Positions 31,956 to 43,337 of a stretch of 64,000 bases of DNA are shown one piece after another (the stretch's first letter is position 1; each line of letters starts with the position of its first letter). The DNA comes from Okapia johnstoni (taxonomy: Eukaryota; Chordata; Mammalia; Artiodactyla; Giraffidae), in the NCBI GenBank assembly GCA_024291935.2, contig CM044326.1:36951948-37015947 (forward strand), read 5' to 3'. The position numbers and the translations under genes were made by a program. The notes under the pieces were generated by a model. That model was given only the letters and a program-made list of their open reading frames with translations. It was not told the origin of the DNA and did no database searches.

Positions 31956-32125
31956 CTAGTATTATGTAATGGTCCTTATTTGCACTCTGCTAAATACTTT
32001 CACATATGTAATCTCACTTACAATCTATGGGAGAGGCAGTATCATAACCAATTTACAGACTAGAAAACAGAGATTCGAATAATTCCCACAGGAGTCTAAC
32101 TTCCAGGTCCGAACCAAAATCTTGA
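31956..32125 (-). mobile_element. MIR SINE, antisense
   Basis: AAATACTTTCACATATGTAA, CTATGGGAGAGGCAGTATCA, CCAATTTACAGACTAGAAAA give antisense MIR order. Confidence 0.75.
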
Positions 32126-33339
32126 TTGTATATGAATGAGTGGGAAGCAGCTCATTAGCAATTGGACTTTAGAATTTATTTCCTAAGCCAGTAGTTCATC
32201 ACCTTATGAAACCCCAATACACCTAAGGATATGTGATAGCACTTGGCAAGGGCTCACAGTGCATTTCATTGCCCTGGGCACCATGACAAGTTCAGAGGTG
32301 GGCAATGACTCCAGGTGGTCCGTGGGAGTGAACACTAGGATTTTTACTGGTGTGACCAGTGAGTAGGAATCCTATTTTCTGAGAGTAAAATAGCAGCAAG
32401 GATAATGCAAGCCTCTACCTACTAAGGGCAACCACACAGATCCCAAGAATAAAGCCAACATGAAGGAAAACAGAGCCAAGAGGTGGGGCTAGACTAGATT
32501 CCCAGTGCATTGTGGAAGCTCCTGGATCCAACCGTTCCTGAATCTATCCACCGTATACTTTGGAGATACATAAAACAATGGGTTCACTTTTTGCTTTACT
32601 GAATTGGTTTTCGGTCACTTGGGGCTGAGTGGCTCTTGTGTATTTGGAAACCTCATGAGAGGCAGAGCACAGGTGGTAACAAACTCTCCTGACTCCCAGT
32701 GAGGACTCCTTCTCCCGGACTCTCTGGGATTCCCTGCAGTAAACTCACATAATATTTCAGCCTCCTCAGGATGTGACTTTGTGGAAGAGGATGCCTTATT
32801 CACTTATTTGAATCCTGTATCTCAGGAAAGTCTTTCCCATGAGCACTGAACAGCAAGAGATGAATGAATTACAACAAAAAGGTTGCACTTGGAAAGTTTT
32901 GTTTTAAATGATCTAAATTAAAGGAACGGTCTTTCCCTTTTAATGTGCATATAAAATCACTGCGCTTTCCCGGTTAACAATGTAAGTCCCATTCTCATTA
33001 TCAGAATCATAAAAATGAGTGAGGTGACAGGTTCTTTTTAAAATGCAAAGTGTTTTATGTCAGGAGGGATGAGAAATTAGATGGAGACTCTCCAAATATG
33101 CAGGTATAAAAGAGTGACTTCCTTTCTTTCTTTTGGTATTTTCCACAATTATGATCCAGTTCTCTTACCTTAAAAACAAGCGTGGTTCTGTATACCATTA
33201 GCCAAAGGAAAGAAGAAAATACACACAAAAACCCTTGCATTTTTATGGAGACAAAGAGGAGGCAGTGAGCTGTTCAAAAGGAAAGTTATAAATGTAAAGA
33301 TAGGAAGATCATGTGATGCACATTAATTCAAAAGGGCCC
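32126..33339. other. Mostly repeat-free sequence
   Basis: No repeat family recognised. 32880-33040 is AT-rich with TAAATTAAAGG and TTATCAGAATCAT words and may belong to the conserved-looking block that follows. Confidence 0.4.
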
Positions 33340-34060
33340 CTTTATTGGATTGTGATCTGATTGTGTTTACAAATATATAGCCAGAAGGCTTTTAATTTTG
33401 GGGCAATTTCATTGTTCATAGATAGATATCCAGCAACAGATATACATCTATGAAATTATGTGCTTATGCGTTTTAAATGAGATACAGTTCCTCTCTTTTA
33501 ATGCAATAATGGTCCTATTTTATGATCTACGGTTGCCCAAAGTTGGAGCAATTTTATAACAATCTTATTTGAAATATCATAATAGATGAAAGAAGTAAAT
33601 AATGTGATGTTTAGAGACCCAGTTGAAATTTGAATTCATTGGAATTTCTCCACTGCTGGCACTAACAAGGACAGACTTTATTAAATCTCACGGGTTGGAT
33701 TCTGCTTGCCTTTCCAGCCACTTCTTGCCTCCTTACTGTTTATTTTTCTTTTAAGCCCAAGTTCAATAAATAAACCCAGCTAACAATTAAAAAGTCCCCA
33801 AATGATGCTAGATTGAAAAATTCAAAAATAGCCTGGCTGGCACTGCACTTGCAGTGGAGTCTGATTAAATTCTCTAATTGCATTCGAATGGGCGGCGACC
33901 ATCACAATATGTTGGTGCTTTTAGCATGAGCTGTGGATGAAAAACTTCAATTACCACTAAAAATGGAAAATGTTCATAATAGATAAATGTTCTTCCTATT
34001 TGAGAGCTGCCTTTTAAATATTACATAACTGACTTGGGTGAGATACTAGTTATTCTATTC
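33340..34060. promoter_or_regulatory. Candidate conserved non-coding element
   Basis: Roughly 700 bases of AT-rich DNA with no interspersed repeat, no microsatellite and no frame of note, in a window where repeats otherwise occur about every 500 bases. It is dense in homeodomain-type cores (GCTAACAATTAAAA near 33780, CTCTAATTGCATTCGAATGG at 33872-33891, TTCAATTACCACTAA near 33950). This composition is typical of deeply conserved developmental enhancers, but conservation itself cannot be seen here. Confidence 0.35.
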
Positions 34061-34294
34061 CTCTTGTACTCTGTGAATTGGTTTATACCCTTGCCCCAAA
34101 CCTAGGAATCTTCTTTCTCCTCTGATGGAGACCCACTGCAGTATCTGGCTCGGCCAAAAAAAGCTCTTTTTCTAACCAGAGGCTGGATGTGCTGTGGGAG
34201 GAATGATGGAGTCTGAAAATTTCTTGGAGAGAAAGAGGAACAAAGACTGGGAAGATGTTAGTAGTAACGTTTGGAGCAATCATCATTGATTTGG

Positions 34295-34508
34295 GCTCCT
34301 AAGGTGGTGAAGAATCTGCCTGACGATGCAGGAGGTGAAAGTGATGTGGGTTCCGTCCCTGGGTTGGGAAGATCCCCTGGAGAAGGGAATGGGTACCCAC
34401 TCCAGTATTCTTGGCTGGGAAATACCATGGACAGAGGAGCCTCACGGGCTGCAGTCCATGAGGCTGCAAAGAGTTGGACATGACTGAGTGACTGAACACA
34501 AACACACA
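34295..34508 (+). mobile_element. Bov-tA SINE, full length
   Basis: GTGGTGAAGAATCTGCCTGA, GGGTTCCGTCCCTGGGTTGG, TTGGACATGACTGAGTGACT. Imperfect 14-bp duplication CATCATTGATTTGG (34281-34294) and CATCACTGATCTGG (34509-34522). Confidence 0.95.
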
Positions 34509-34649
34509 CATCACTGATCTGGACTGCTGTGGAAGCTGGGTGAATTAGGGATAGGGCGGAAGGTAGGACAGGTTGTCAGAGAGCTGCCCATTTCCAAACA
34601 CTGCCTTGAACCAAATGTGCCTCCATCTTCTGGGAAAATGGACAGTCAG

Positions 34650-34850
34650 CACGCAGCTCAGTTAAAATGTCACCTCCTCCAGAAAGTCTTCCCTCTCTGC
34701 CTCCTCTGTGCTCCCAGGATGATGTGTAACCTCTATTGCTGCACCATCTGCATTTGATGGGATCATTGTTCAGACCCCCTCCATTGTGTAGAGCCTCTTC
34801 CCTGACCTCTTGGAGATCCCCAGGGTCAGAACCCGTATTTGAATTTTCTG
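34650..34850 (+). mobile_element. L2 LINE 3' end
   Basis: AAAATGTCACCTCCTCCAGA, AAGTCTTCCCTCTCTGCC and the following text follow L2. Confidence 0.75.
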
Positions 34851-34929
34851 TGTCTAGCCGGCTGGTTCTCTGGAGCTGGTCATTAGCACCTTCTGTATCT
34901 CCTCCTCAGTAAAAGGCAGGAGCTTTCCA

Positions 34930-35140
34930 ACTGCACAGACCTTGAATCCTGCCTTGGCAATTTTCAGCTGGGCAGTTGCCTGCAGACTTTGAGCTTTGGT
35001 TTCCCCATTAGTAAAATGGGATAAGTCCACCCATCTCATCAAACTGCTGAGCAGGGTTAATGGAACTAGAAAAGGCGAAGGCAGCTAGTAGGTGCCAAGA
35101 GCATATAATAGACCCTTGGTGAATATCAAGTTATTTCCTT
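34930..35140 (+). mobile_element. MIR SINE
   Basis: TTTGGTTTCCCCATTAGTAA, AATGGGATAAGTCCACCCAT and AGCTAGTAGGTGCCAAGAGC follow MIR. Confidence 0.75.
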
Positions 35141-35214
35141 TCTGCTCCTCTTTCCTTAATTTACTCTTTTTCTTCCTGATTTCCCTCATTTCAACCCCTA
35201 CCACCATCACTGTC

Positions 35215-35300
35215 ACCATGAAATGAATATTTACTAAGTGCTGAGCACGGTGTGGAGGGCATTTCCTAGATCATTTCATTTAATTCCCATCCTTTTTCTC
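35215..35300 (-). mobile_element. MIR SINE fragment, antisense
   Basis: AATATTTACTAAGTGCTGAG, ATCATTTCATTTAATTCCCA is the antisense MIR 3' end. Confidence 0.65.
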
Positions 35301-35659
35301 CTCGTCCACATGCTGCTTCAGGTTTCCCAGCTCCTGGGCTCCCTACAGCCTCTTGTATGGCTCCCATGGGAAGATCCAGCCCAGCCTCACTCCAGGTCCC
35401 ATGACAATCCTGATCTTGACTTCACTTTCTGACGGGGCTGGACTTAGATTTTTGCAGCCCAGAGACCCAATGTCCACTGCATCAGAGAGCAGGCAGGGTA
35501 TCTTCTTCCCAGGAGGCTGAACAGACCAGCCGGCACGGCCTTGGACCACATGCTGCCCACCTTCACATCATCTTGTCTCTGTCCCCTCCCCTGCCTAGGT
35601 TCTGCCGTCCAGAACCTCCAAGTGATGGCCTCCCTGACCCACCCTGGGTTCCCGAGTTC

Positions 35660-35840
35660 CCGAGCTTGCCTACCACTCTCGGCCACACCGGTCACCTCGA
35701 TCACTTCCCATCATGCCTCAGGCCTACCTGACTCCCCCAGGTGTGGCACGTTCCCTCCGTCTCCCCTCTGCTCTTCCCATAACCCTCCCGCCTTTTTTGC
35801 TTTTGCGGTCCTTCCCATCATTCATTCTGTCACTCCCCAG
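35660..35840 (+). mobile_element. Probable L2 fragment
   Basis: CTCTCGGCCACACCGGTCAC, ATGCCTCAGGCCTACCTG and CACGTTCCCTCCGTCTCCCC resemble L2 upstream of its 3' end. Divergent. Confidence 0.45.
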
Positions 35841-36550
35841 GACCCCTTCCCATTGGCTGTGACTTTTTAATGGCAGGTCCTAGCGTTTCCCAAGTGCACA
35901 GGACAGGGCTGAGGCTTTGCAGGAACCTGGACCCAGTGGGGAAGACAGAAAGAACCATGATCACAAAACCCTCTATGCCTCAGAACTTAGATAAATGCGA
36001 CCTCTCACGCATCAGCTCAAACAACCAAAGCGCAAGGTCAGGATGGGGTGACTGGGCTTTGTAGAAACACGTGAGGGAAGTGCCTTGGGGACCTTATTCA
36101 ATATAGGTCTGCGGGATGACATGACAGTTCATAAAAAGTGATGGAATCCGAGACTACGTTACAAGGGCTTCAGAGTTTTCAGTGAGGGAGATGGGAGCTC
36201 TAGGCTTTTCTGCTTTGTTCCCTTATGCCTTGGGTGTTAGATCACTTCTGAGTGGGGAGTGGGTGAAGTTAAAAAAAAAAAAGCAAATTGGAGATAGTTA
36301 TAGTAAAGCCATCAGCGGGAAGTCTCAGAGGGGGAAGCTGACATGGTGTCACCTGTACAAGAGGGGACGGATGGAAGGATTGAATGAAGCGGGGGGTGAG
36401 CGTTTCACTGGGAGCAGTGCAGGATCCTGACCACAGTTTCCTGAGGCGGGGGAGAGGGTGCTTCCTGAGAAAAGAGCCCACCGGTGCTTGGGAGAGCCAA
36501 ACAGGACACACACCAATAGGAAGCTGACTTTGGCAGAGACGAAGGTCTGA
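35841..36550. other. No recognised feature
   Basis: Unique-looking sequence with a short A run near 36271-36281. Confidence 0.45.
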
Positions 36551-36554
36551 TTTT

Positions 36555-36838
36555 AAATCTGATTTTGTTTATTGATTTTTTAATTAAAGGGTAACTGCTT
36601 TACAGAATTTTGTTGTTTTTCTGCCAAGTATCAACACGAATCAGCCATAGGTGTCTATATATGTCCCCTCGCTCTTGAAACCTCCCTCCCACCTCCCTCC
36701 CCATCCCACCCCTCTAGGTTGATACAGAGCCCCTGTTTGAGTTCCCCGAGTCATACAGCAAATTCCCACTGGCGATCTACTTTACATATGCTAATGTAAG
36801 TTTCCATGTTACTCTCTCCATTCATGCCACCCTCTTAA
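36555..36838 (-). mobile_element. Ruminant L1 3' UTR, antisense
   Basis: GTATCAACACGAATCAGCCA, ACAGAGCCCCTGTTTGAGTT, CATACAGCAAATTCCCACTG, TTTACATATGCTAATGTAAG correspond to the antisense of a ruminant L1 3' UTR related to the 11.6-kb copy. 5'-truncated; no clear target duplication. Confidence 0.85.
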
Positions 36839-37334
36839 AGAGGAGCTGTGAAAGCAGCTGAGCTGACCCACCCATCCTTGTTTGAGGGACGTGGTTCCCT
36901 GACTCTGCAGATGCTCAAGCAGGGGAGCCCCGTCCAAGGGGACACTGGGCAGAGGGCTGGTGTCACAGGCTTAAACTGGTCTCCTTGCCTCCCAGCCTTT
37001 CCAGTGCTGGTACCTTCACGAGGCTGAATCATAGCATGTGGCCTCCTTTTCCCCTCCCTCCCTCATTTGACCTCCAGAGAATCCCAAAGGTGATCTAAGG
37101 ATCACTGACCTCAAAGGAAGTGTCACTGACCTCAGGCATCACCCTCTCCCCCAGTTCCTGCTTCTTCCTTCTCTCTTTGCCTCTCTGCATGAATGTCGAC
37201 CAGCAGACACCTGTGGGTGACGCTACCGTCCACTGTTACCTGCCACGGTCACTGGTGCCCCCAAGTCCATGGCTGTTTCTCACATCTCCTGCTCCCTTTC
37301 TTTCTCCAGCTACCCCTCATCTCTCTTCAGCAGT
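36839..37334. other. No recognised feature
   Basis: Pyrimidine-rich unique sequence. Confidence 0.4.
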
Positions 37335-37690
37335 CACAGGCCTGAAACGGGTCCCACTGAACCAAAACAGGGTGTCACAGGGCTTCACTTCTTTTGGAGG
37401 CTCTAGGGGAAAAACCATCTCCTTGACTTTTTTACTTTCCGGAAACTGCCGGTTCTTGGCTCATGGAACCTCCCCATCTTCAAAGCCAGCAGCACCGCAT
37501 CTTTGAATCTCTGATTCTGACCTTCCTGCCTGTCTCATGAGCACCTCTATGATGACACTGGACCCAAGTCACCCAGGATCACCTCCCCATCTCAGTGTCC
37601 TTAATCACATCAGCGAAGTCCCTTTTGCCATTCAAAGTAACAGATTCACAGGCTCTGGGGATCAAACCTTTTGCTTATGATGAAATGGGA
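37335..37690. mobile_element. Ancient interspersed repeat, class uncertain (MaLR/ERVL-like)
   Basis: GGTGTCACAGGGCTTCACTT, TTTGGAGGCTCTAGGGGAAA, CATCTTCAAAGCCAGCAGCA, CTCCCCATCTCAGTGTCCTT and AACAGATTCACAGGCTCTGG follow a familiar dispersed mammalian repeat that I cannot assign with certainty. I see no gag, pol or env remnant. Confidence 0.45.
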
Positions 37691-38031
37691 TGGAGGATTG
37701 GGGAAAAGGAAGCACTGGCAGGTGTACTTTCTCAGGTGAGGAGGGAGGGGTAGTGGTTAAAAGTATCATGGAATAGGATGCTTGTCCCTGGGAGCAGGCA
37801 ATACGTTACAGAGAGACAATGCATGGCTAAGGGTGACTAAGCATCAATTAAAGGCTAGGTGTGAAGGCCAGAGGGCAACCTATAACGAGACTTATCCTCC
37901 TGGAGGGTAGACAAGTCGAGGGTCAGGCCCAGGTCTTCATCATAAGAGCAGCAGAATGTTCGAAAAGAAGTTGATTCCTCAAAACCTTCACACCCACTAT
38001 GCCAGGGTCAGATCCCTAATTAGGATGGATG
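37691..38031. other. No recognised feature
   Basis: Purine-rich unique sequence. Confidence 0.4.
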
Positions 38032-38042
38032 GGACTCCTCAG

Positions 38043-38242
38043 GGCAATCTAGGTGGCGCAGTGGCAAAGCATCCGCCTGCCAGTGCAAGAGATGCTGGAG
38101 ACTCAGGTTCAATCCCTGGGTCGGGAAGATCCCTTGGAGGAAGAAATGGCAACCAACTCCAGTATTCTTGCCTGGAGAATCCCACGGACAGAGGAACCTG
38201 GTGGGTTATACTTCACATGGTTGCAAAGAGTACGCACACACA
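38043..38242 (+). mobile_element. Bov-tA SINE
   Basis: AATCTAGGTGGCGCAGTGGC, GGTTCAATCCCTGGGTCGGG, and a degraded tail. Perfect 11-bp duplication GGACTCCTCAG at 38032-38042 and 38243-38253. Confidence 0.95.
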
Positions 38243-38253
38243 GGACTCCTCAG

Positions 38254-39259
38254 AGTTCAGCATCTCCCTCTGTCTAGTCCTACCTCCCTTGCTTCCTTAG
38301 ATTGGTTTTTACTGCCGGTGAAGTGAAGTGGTTCATCTTAGCTCAGTCATCTGGACCCAGAGAGACACCGGCCGGTAAGAATAGTGTACAGGACACGTAG
38401 CAGTGGATGGAGTGAGGAATGTGAGACAGAGACATGGCCACGACACCAGGGCAACAGCAGTGGCTGGGTAGTTTGTCCCATTAACCTTCCTTACTCTTGT
38501 GATTTTTTTCTCAGGAAAAGGAGACCAATCAGCTGTTCCCAGACAGTGTGGACTTAGTGTATGAAACTAGTGGGTCCAGGGAACACAGCAGGTGGACTGT
38601 CGTGGATGCTGTGGTGAGCTGCCAAGATCCTGCTTCAGGACAGGGGCTGTTAACTTCTCAGACACTTGGAGTATTGGCAACGTCATTCCATTCTGGACGT
38701 TACCCTCAGCCTCAGGAAGCTTTCTTGGCCAAGCTTAAACACCCTCAACCTGGTAGATGTCTGGATAATGCCAAGGCATAAAAGTCCAGCCCCTTCACCT
38801 GCATTTGGATCATCTCTGAAGGTCCATCTTAGCCCCAGAGCTTCCTGTGGTGTCAACAGCTGCTTTCCTTATAACTGCCTTGTAGTTCAATTTTCCCTCT
38901 GTCCAGTCTTGCTTTCCTGAACTTCTTTGCTACCCCTTCCAACCTGGTGTTCCCAAGAGCACCCCCGGATATGAGTCTCAGAGTCTCGACATCCGTTCTC
39001 CAGGGAACCAGACCATGTGTACATCAAGATCTGGGCTTGTGTCCCCTCTTTCTCTCCCAGCTTAGTCTCCAGATACAAGATCTCTGCTCCCCCAAAGGGC
39101 ACTGCTCATCATCCCGACTCCTTGAGAATGACACTGTGACTCTGCCTGTCTCCTGTCACCTCCCTCTCTGGGCCCATTCCCACCACCTATTTTGGCTACT
39201 TTTCAAAATACGAAGGCTCCAGCCTCTCCTTCCTGAGCAGTTGCAGAATGAATCCTGGT
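38254..39259. other. No clear gene; one exon-like segment
   Basis: 38680-39250 has a familiar dispersed-repeat feel but no family I can name. A possible exon with a good acceptor at 38515 is listed as an observation, not as a gene. Confidence 0.35.
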
Positions 39260-39269
39260 CTTGTAGGAA

Positions 39270-39644
39270 TTGATGCTTTCTAACTGTGGTGCTGGAGAAG
39301 ACTCTTGAGAGTCCCTTAGACAGCAAGGAGATCAAACCGGTAAATCCTAAAGGAAATCAACCCTGACTATTCATTGGAAGGACTGATGCTGAAGCTGAAA
39401 CTCAAATAGTTTGGCCACCTGATGTGAAGAGCTGACTCACTGGAAAAGATCCTGATGCTGGGGAAGACTGAAGGCGGGAGGAGAAGGGGATGACAGAGGA
39501 TGAGATGGTTGGATGGCATCACCCACTCAATGGACATGAGTTTGAGTAAACTCTGGGAGTTGGTGATGGACAGGGAGGCCTGGTGTGCTGCAGTCCACGG
39601 GGTTGCAAAGAGCTGGACAGGACCGAGTGACTGAGCAATAACAG
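39270..39644 (+). mobile_element. BovB LINE 3' end
   Basis: AATTGATGCTTTCTAACTGT to GACCGAGTGACTGAGCAATA. Flanked by CTTGTAGGAA (39260-39269) and CTTGCAGGAA (39645-39654), nine of ten matching. Confidence 0.95.
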
Positions 39645-39654
39645 CTTGCAGGAA

Positions 39655-41764
39655 GTACAGGAGACAAGAGGAGACATGACCTTGGTGATGCAAGGAAGAG
39701 CCTTGGTGGAGACATCATGGAGACCGCCCTTCCTGTCACTTGGGACTCCTTTGCTCCAAAGCCGCACTGCTTTGGGAATGACAAGAAAGCGGAAGAAAGG
39801 GGTGAGGGTTGGTGTCGGTGTCACTTCGCTTTCCAGACACCTGGTTTGGTGGTTGGGTCACGTCACGAGGGCTTTGTCCATCGTTTTCTTTGGCTTCTAT
39901 AGGCACCCAGAGTCCACTCTGAGCTGCAGAATTAATGACTGGCCCACCAGACCACAGTTAAAAATCTTTTAAGCATTTGGATTTGGTTCAGCCCCGAGCG
40001 TGGTTTTCTAAAGGACAGTCTGCTGCTGCCCTTTTCCCAAGCCTCCTCTGTTTTGAGGATCTTTAAATCACATGTTTTGGATTCATTTACACAGAACTCA
40101 TCAAAACACCATTTTGTTAGATGAGTTTGATGTCCAAGCATCCCTTCTAAGCTGTCTTGGTTTTGCTCCTTGACCAGGTGAGGTATGTTTTACTAATACT
40201 TAAAGGACCACTTGGTGCTCTTATAAAGGAGTTCAGATTCTTCTCTCAGTGCAGACTGTCCAATGTCCTGGTGAGATTTTGTAGTTGGCAAAGGAAATTG
40301 TCTCTTAGGCTTAATAATTTCCATGCTTACCCTTTCATGAGAAGGAATTCCATTTTGGAAGAAAAAGACTTTTTTTTCTTTTTGGTAGCCTTAAGAGGCC
40401 GCCTTATGAAAAGACAGCAAAGGCAACAAATTATTTCTCCAACTTGCGGCTTTGCTGCAAAGGCCTCTGGGAAACTCTTTTCTGCGTGCCTCGCTGTCGA
40501 GCTGACCACATCCTGCAGCTTTGCAGGCACAGCTAGACCCGAGGCAGATGGGGGCAGGCCGTCAAGCTGCTTCTCACTGGAACACACTGTCTGTCTTAGC
40601 CGCCAGGAGAGGACAGGTCGGGGCTGCTGTGACTGTTACCAGGCTGACCTGAAGTGGGGAGGAATTTACTGAGCATCTTCCTACTTGTCTTCTTGCCTGA
40701 GTCTCCCTGGAGCACCTCCAGGTAGGCATCCTTGTGCCAATTGACAAAGAAGACAAGAGATTGCAAAGCTCTTCTGATGACTCCAAGGTGGCCTTTCTTC
40801 CTCCTACAAACATCTTGATGGCTGAAAGGTCGCTGCCCATTGCCTCGGAGAGCTGAGACCATTCTGAATGGAAACAGTGTGAATGCAACAAAAAGGACTT
40901 GGAGCCCGGCTTCACGTGGCTTCCAAACCTGCTGCACTACAGATGTGTGGGGACATTGTCCAGGGCAAAGGACTTTGAACTTGAGCCGGGTTGCTGGCCT
41001 GGCAGGGTGTACATTGGGCAGACCACTCTGAGCTGTGGTTTTTCTGCCTGTGATGTTGGGCTGATGGGAGACTAGTGAGCAAGGACACGTGGTGTGCTCA
41101 GGCCCACGCCAGCCACGCAGGGCAGAGTTCTGCTTTTCATTAGCATCGGGAGTAGGAGTCCAGCCTTGCTCCTTCCTCCCTGGCTGGTGGCCACTGGGAT
41201 CCAATCAGACCACAGCTGTCTCAGAGTATTTTATGCAAGTGAGGGTGTTTAGTCCGACCATGCGGAGCGGTGGCATGGGAATAGGTAGATTGGAGTGGCT
41301 GCACTGTGGGGACTTCAGTAGAAGACAGTGTGGCCCTTCTGCACTTGACCCTGGAAGAGAGCTGGAGGTCCAGGCTCTAGTGAGAGGTGGATGAGCTGAA
41401 CTGGTCTCTGGGTGGAGACAACACAGAACTCGCTGGCCCTTCTGTAGCCCTGCCATGTGGGGTGTGTGTGTGTGTGCAAATGCTCACACAAGCAGAAGAG
41501 AGGTGGAGTCCAGCCTTGTGTCAGCAGGACCCGACGGAACTGGTATTTCTTCCCCATCTCTTTTCTTTCTTTCTTTCTCGCCTTTAGTTTGTGCACAATT
41601 TATACCTTTCCCACATGAAACATCACCAAAAGCTGAACCACAGCGTGGTTTAGTTTCAGTCTATCTGGGAAAAGGCACCTGGCCAGGCAGGGACATGGCC
41701 CACCTGTATGCAGAGTTCAGAGGGCTAAGACCTGGGAGACAACTTTGTGACTGGTCCCATCCCC
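39655..41764. other. Long stretch without recognised repeats or genes
   Basis: About 2.1 kb free of clear repeats. Several frames of 100-200 codons overlap on both strands (plus 40157-40672, minus 40596-41204), with no domain that I recognise. A short GT run is at 41461-41476 and a TTTC run at 41566-41579. The relative lack of ruminant insertions could reflect constraint or chance. Confidence 0.45.
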
Positions 41765-41880
41765 TGTGGGCATCAGTGAGGAAACTGAGGCACACAGAGG
41801 GTAAGGAGACCACTGACAGGCTCATGGCTTGTTGGCAGCAGAGATGGAATGTGAACCCAGAATCCTTTCAGAGTTTTTTT
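41765..41880 (-). mobile_element. MIR SINE, antisense
   Basis: CAGTGAGGAAACTGAGGCAC, ACAGAGGGTAAGGAGACC, AATGTGAACCCAGAATCC are antisense MIR. Confidence 0.8.
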
Positions 41881-41903
41881 TAAAAATTCCACTTTATATA
41901 CCT

Positions 41904-42118
41904 GTGTTCTAAGTCATTTCAGCCGTGTCCAACTCTTTGGGACCCTATGGACCATAGCCCACCAGGCTCCTCTGTCCATGGGATTCTCCAGGCAAGAATA
42001 CTGGAGTGGGTTGCCATGCCCTCCTCCAGGGGATCCTCTGGATGCATGGATCGAAACTGTGTCTCCTGTGGCTCCTGCATTGCAGGTGGATTCTTTACCA
42101 CTGAGCAGCTGGGAAGTC
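41904..42118 (-). mobile_element. Bov-tA SINE, full length
   Basis: TAAGTCATTTCAGCCGTGTC to TTACCACTGAGCAGCTGGGA. Duplications CTTTATATACCT (41892-41903) and CTTTATATTCCT (42119-42130), 11 of 12 matching. Confidence 0.96.
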
Positions 42119-42448
42119 CTTTATATTCCTACACCCCAAATTAACCATTTGCTTTTTTTCATATTTATTTAAGTTGTTTTTCTATGTGTACAGTGGAATG
42201 AGTCTGCCAGTAATGTATGAGTGCACTAGTGCACTTTATAAACTTTTAGAACTGATTAGATAAATCTCCAGCTGTCTCCCATGACCACTATTCCTACTCA
42301 GGTCCATTTCCTTTTCCACAATAGTAGCTATTATTATAAGTTTGATGTCCTTCCTTCCAAGCCACAAAAATTATACACACACACACACAATATTTCAAAT
42401 TGTTTTGTGATCAAGCCTTTACATATTTACATAATAGTATCATGTATC

Positions 42449-42644
42449 ATGGACTTCCCTGGTAGCTCGGATGGTAAAGAATCTGCCTGCAATGCAAGAA
42501 GTTTGATCCCTGGGTCGGGAAGATCCCCTGGAGAAGGAAATGGCACTTACTCCAGTATTCTTACCTGAAGAATCCCATGGACAGAGGAGCCTGGTGGGCT
42601 ACAGTCCAGAGTCAGATACAACTTCACTTTCACTTTCACTTTTC
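42449..42644 (+). mobile_element. Bov-tA SINE
   Basis: GGACTTCCCTGGTAGCTCGG, then the usual body with small deletions, ending in a CACTTTCACTTTCACTTTT tail. Perfect 10-bp duplication ATCATGTATC at 42439-42448 and 42645-42654. Confidence 0.95.
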
Positions 42645-42656
42645 ATCATGTATCGT

Positions 42657-43175
42657 ATTGTACAAGACCATCAGGAAGCCATTTTCATTTCCCCTCCTGA
42701 TGTGTTTTGGGGGATCTGTTCATCTTGATTGATGTAGATCAGGTTCATTTTCCTCCTGAATGAGCAGACTACTTTGCATTCTCCTGTCACTTCTTAGTTG
42801 CCCACACACTCATGGGTTGTGATCAAGCTCCATGGCTTGCCTTTCCATGAATTTCTGAGCAATGAACTAAAAACCAGAAGGATTCCTGTGGCTTATTTCT
42901 TCCCAGGTCTTGAAAATACAGGAGGACCCTGCATGAACCAAGTTACCATTCTATACCTCACATATCTTATCTGTTGTAGACAACTTGCCAAAGAATTTTG
43001 TGGATAAATGTGAAGTCCTACCATAGCCTTCGCTGTCCACACACCTAAAGGTATAAGGATGAAAGCTCTTGTGTCCATTGTGAGGCTTGTTTAGGATGGA
43101 ATAATTCCTCTCCATCTCTTCTTGTACTGCTCTATCTTTGTGTGTGTAAGTGTTGTCACAGGAATGCTTTCTGTA
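42657..43175. other. No recognised feature
   Basis: Unique-looking sequence; short frames on both strands without domains. Confidence 0.45.
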
Positions 43176-43186
43176 ACATCTCAGGA

Positions 43187-43337
43187 GGGGCTTCCCTGGT
43201 AGCTCAGTTGGTAAAAGAATCTGCCTGCAATGCGGGAGACCTGGGTTCACTCCCTGGGTTGGGAAGATCTCCTGGAGAAGGGAACAGCTACCCACTCCAG
43301 TATTCTGGCCTGAAGAATTCCATGGACTGTATAGGAC
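43187..43337 (+). mobile_element. Bov-tA SINE, tail-truncated
   Basis: GGGGCTTCCCTGGTAGCTCA through ATTCCATGGACTGTATAGGA. The BovB-derived tail is missing, yet a perfect 11-bp duplication ACATCTCAGGA (43176-43186 and 43338-43348) encloses the element. Confidence 0.95.

Noticed and set aside
37335..37690. Possible endogenous retrovirus LTR
   Set aside because: I see the dispersed-repeat text but no TG...CA ends, primer-binding site or viral gene remnant, so I list it only as class-uncertain.
40596..41204. 202-codon minus-strand frame
   Set aside because: No recognised domain; a plus-strand frame (40157-40672) overlaps it. Conservation data would be needed to call it.
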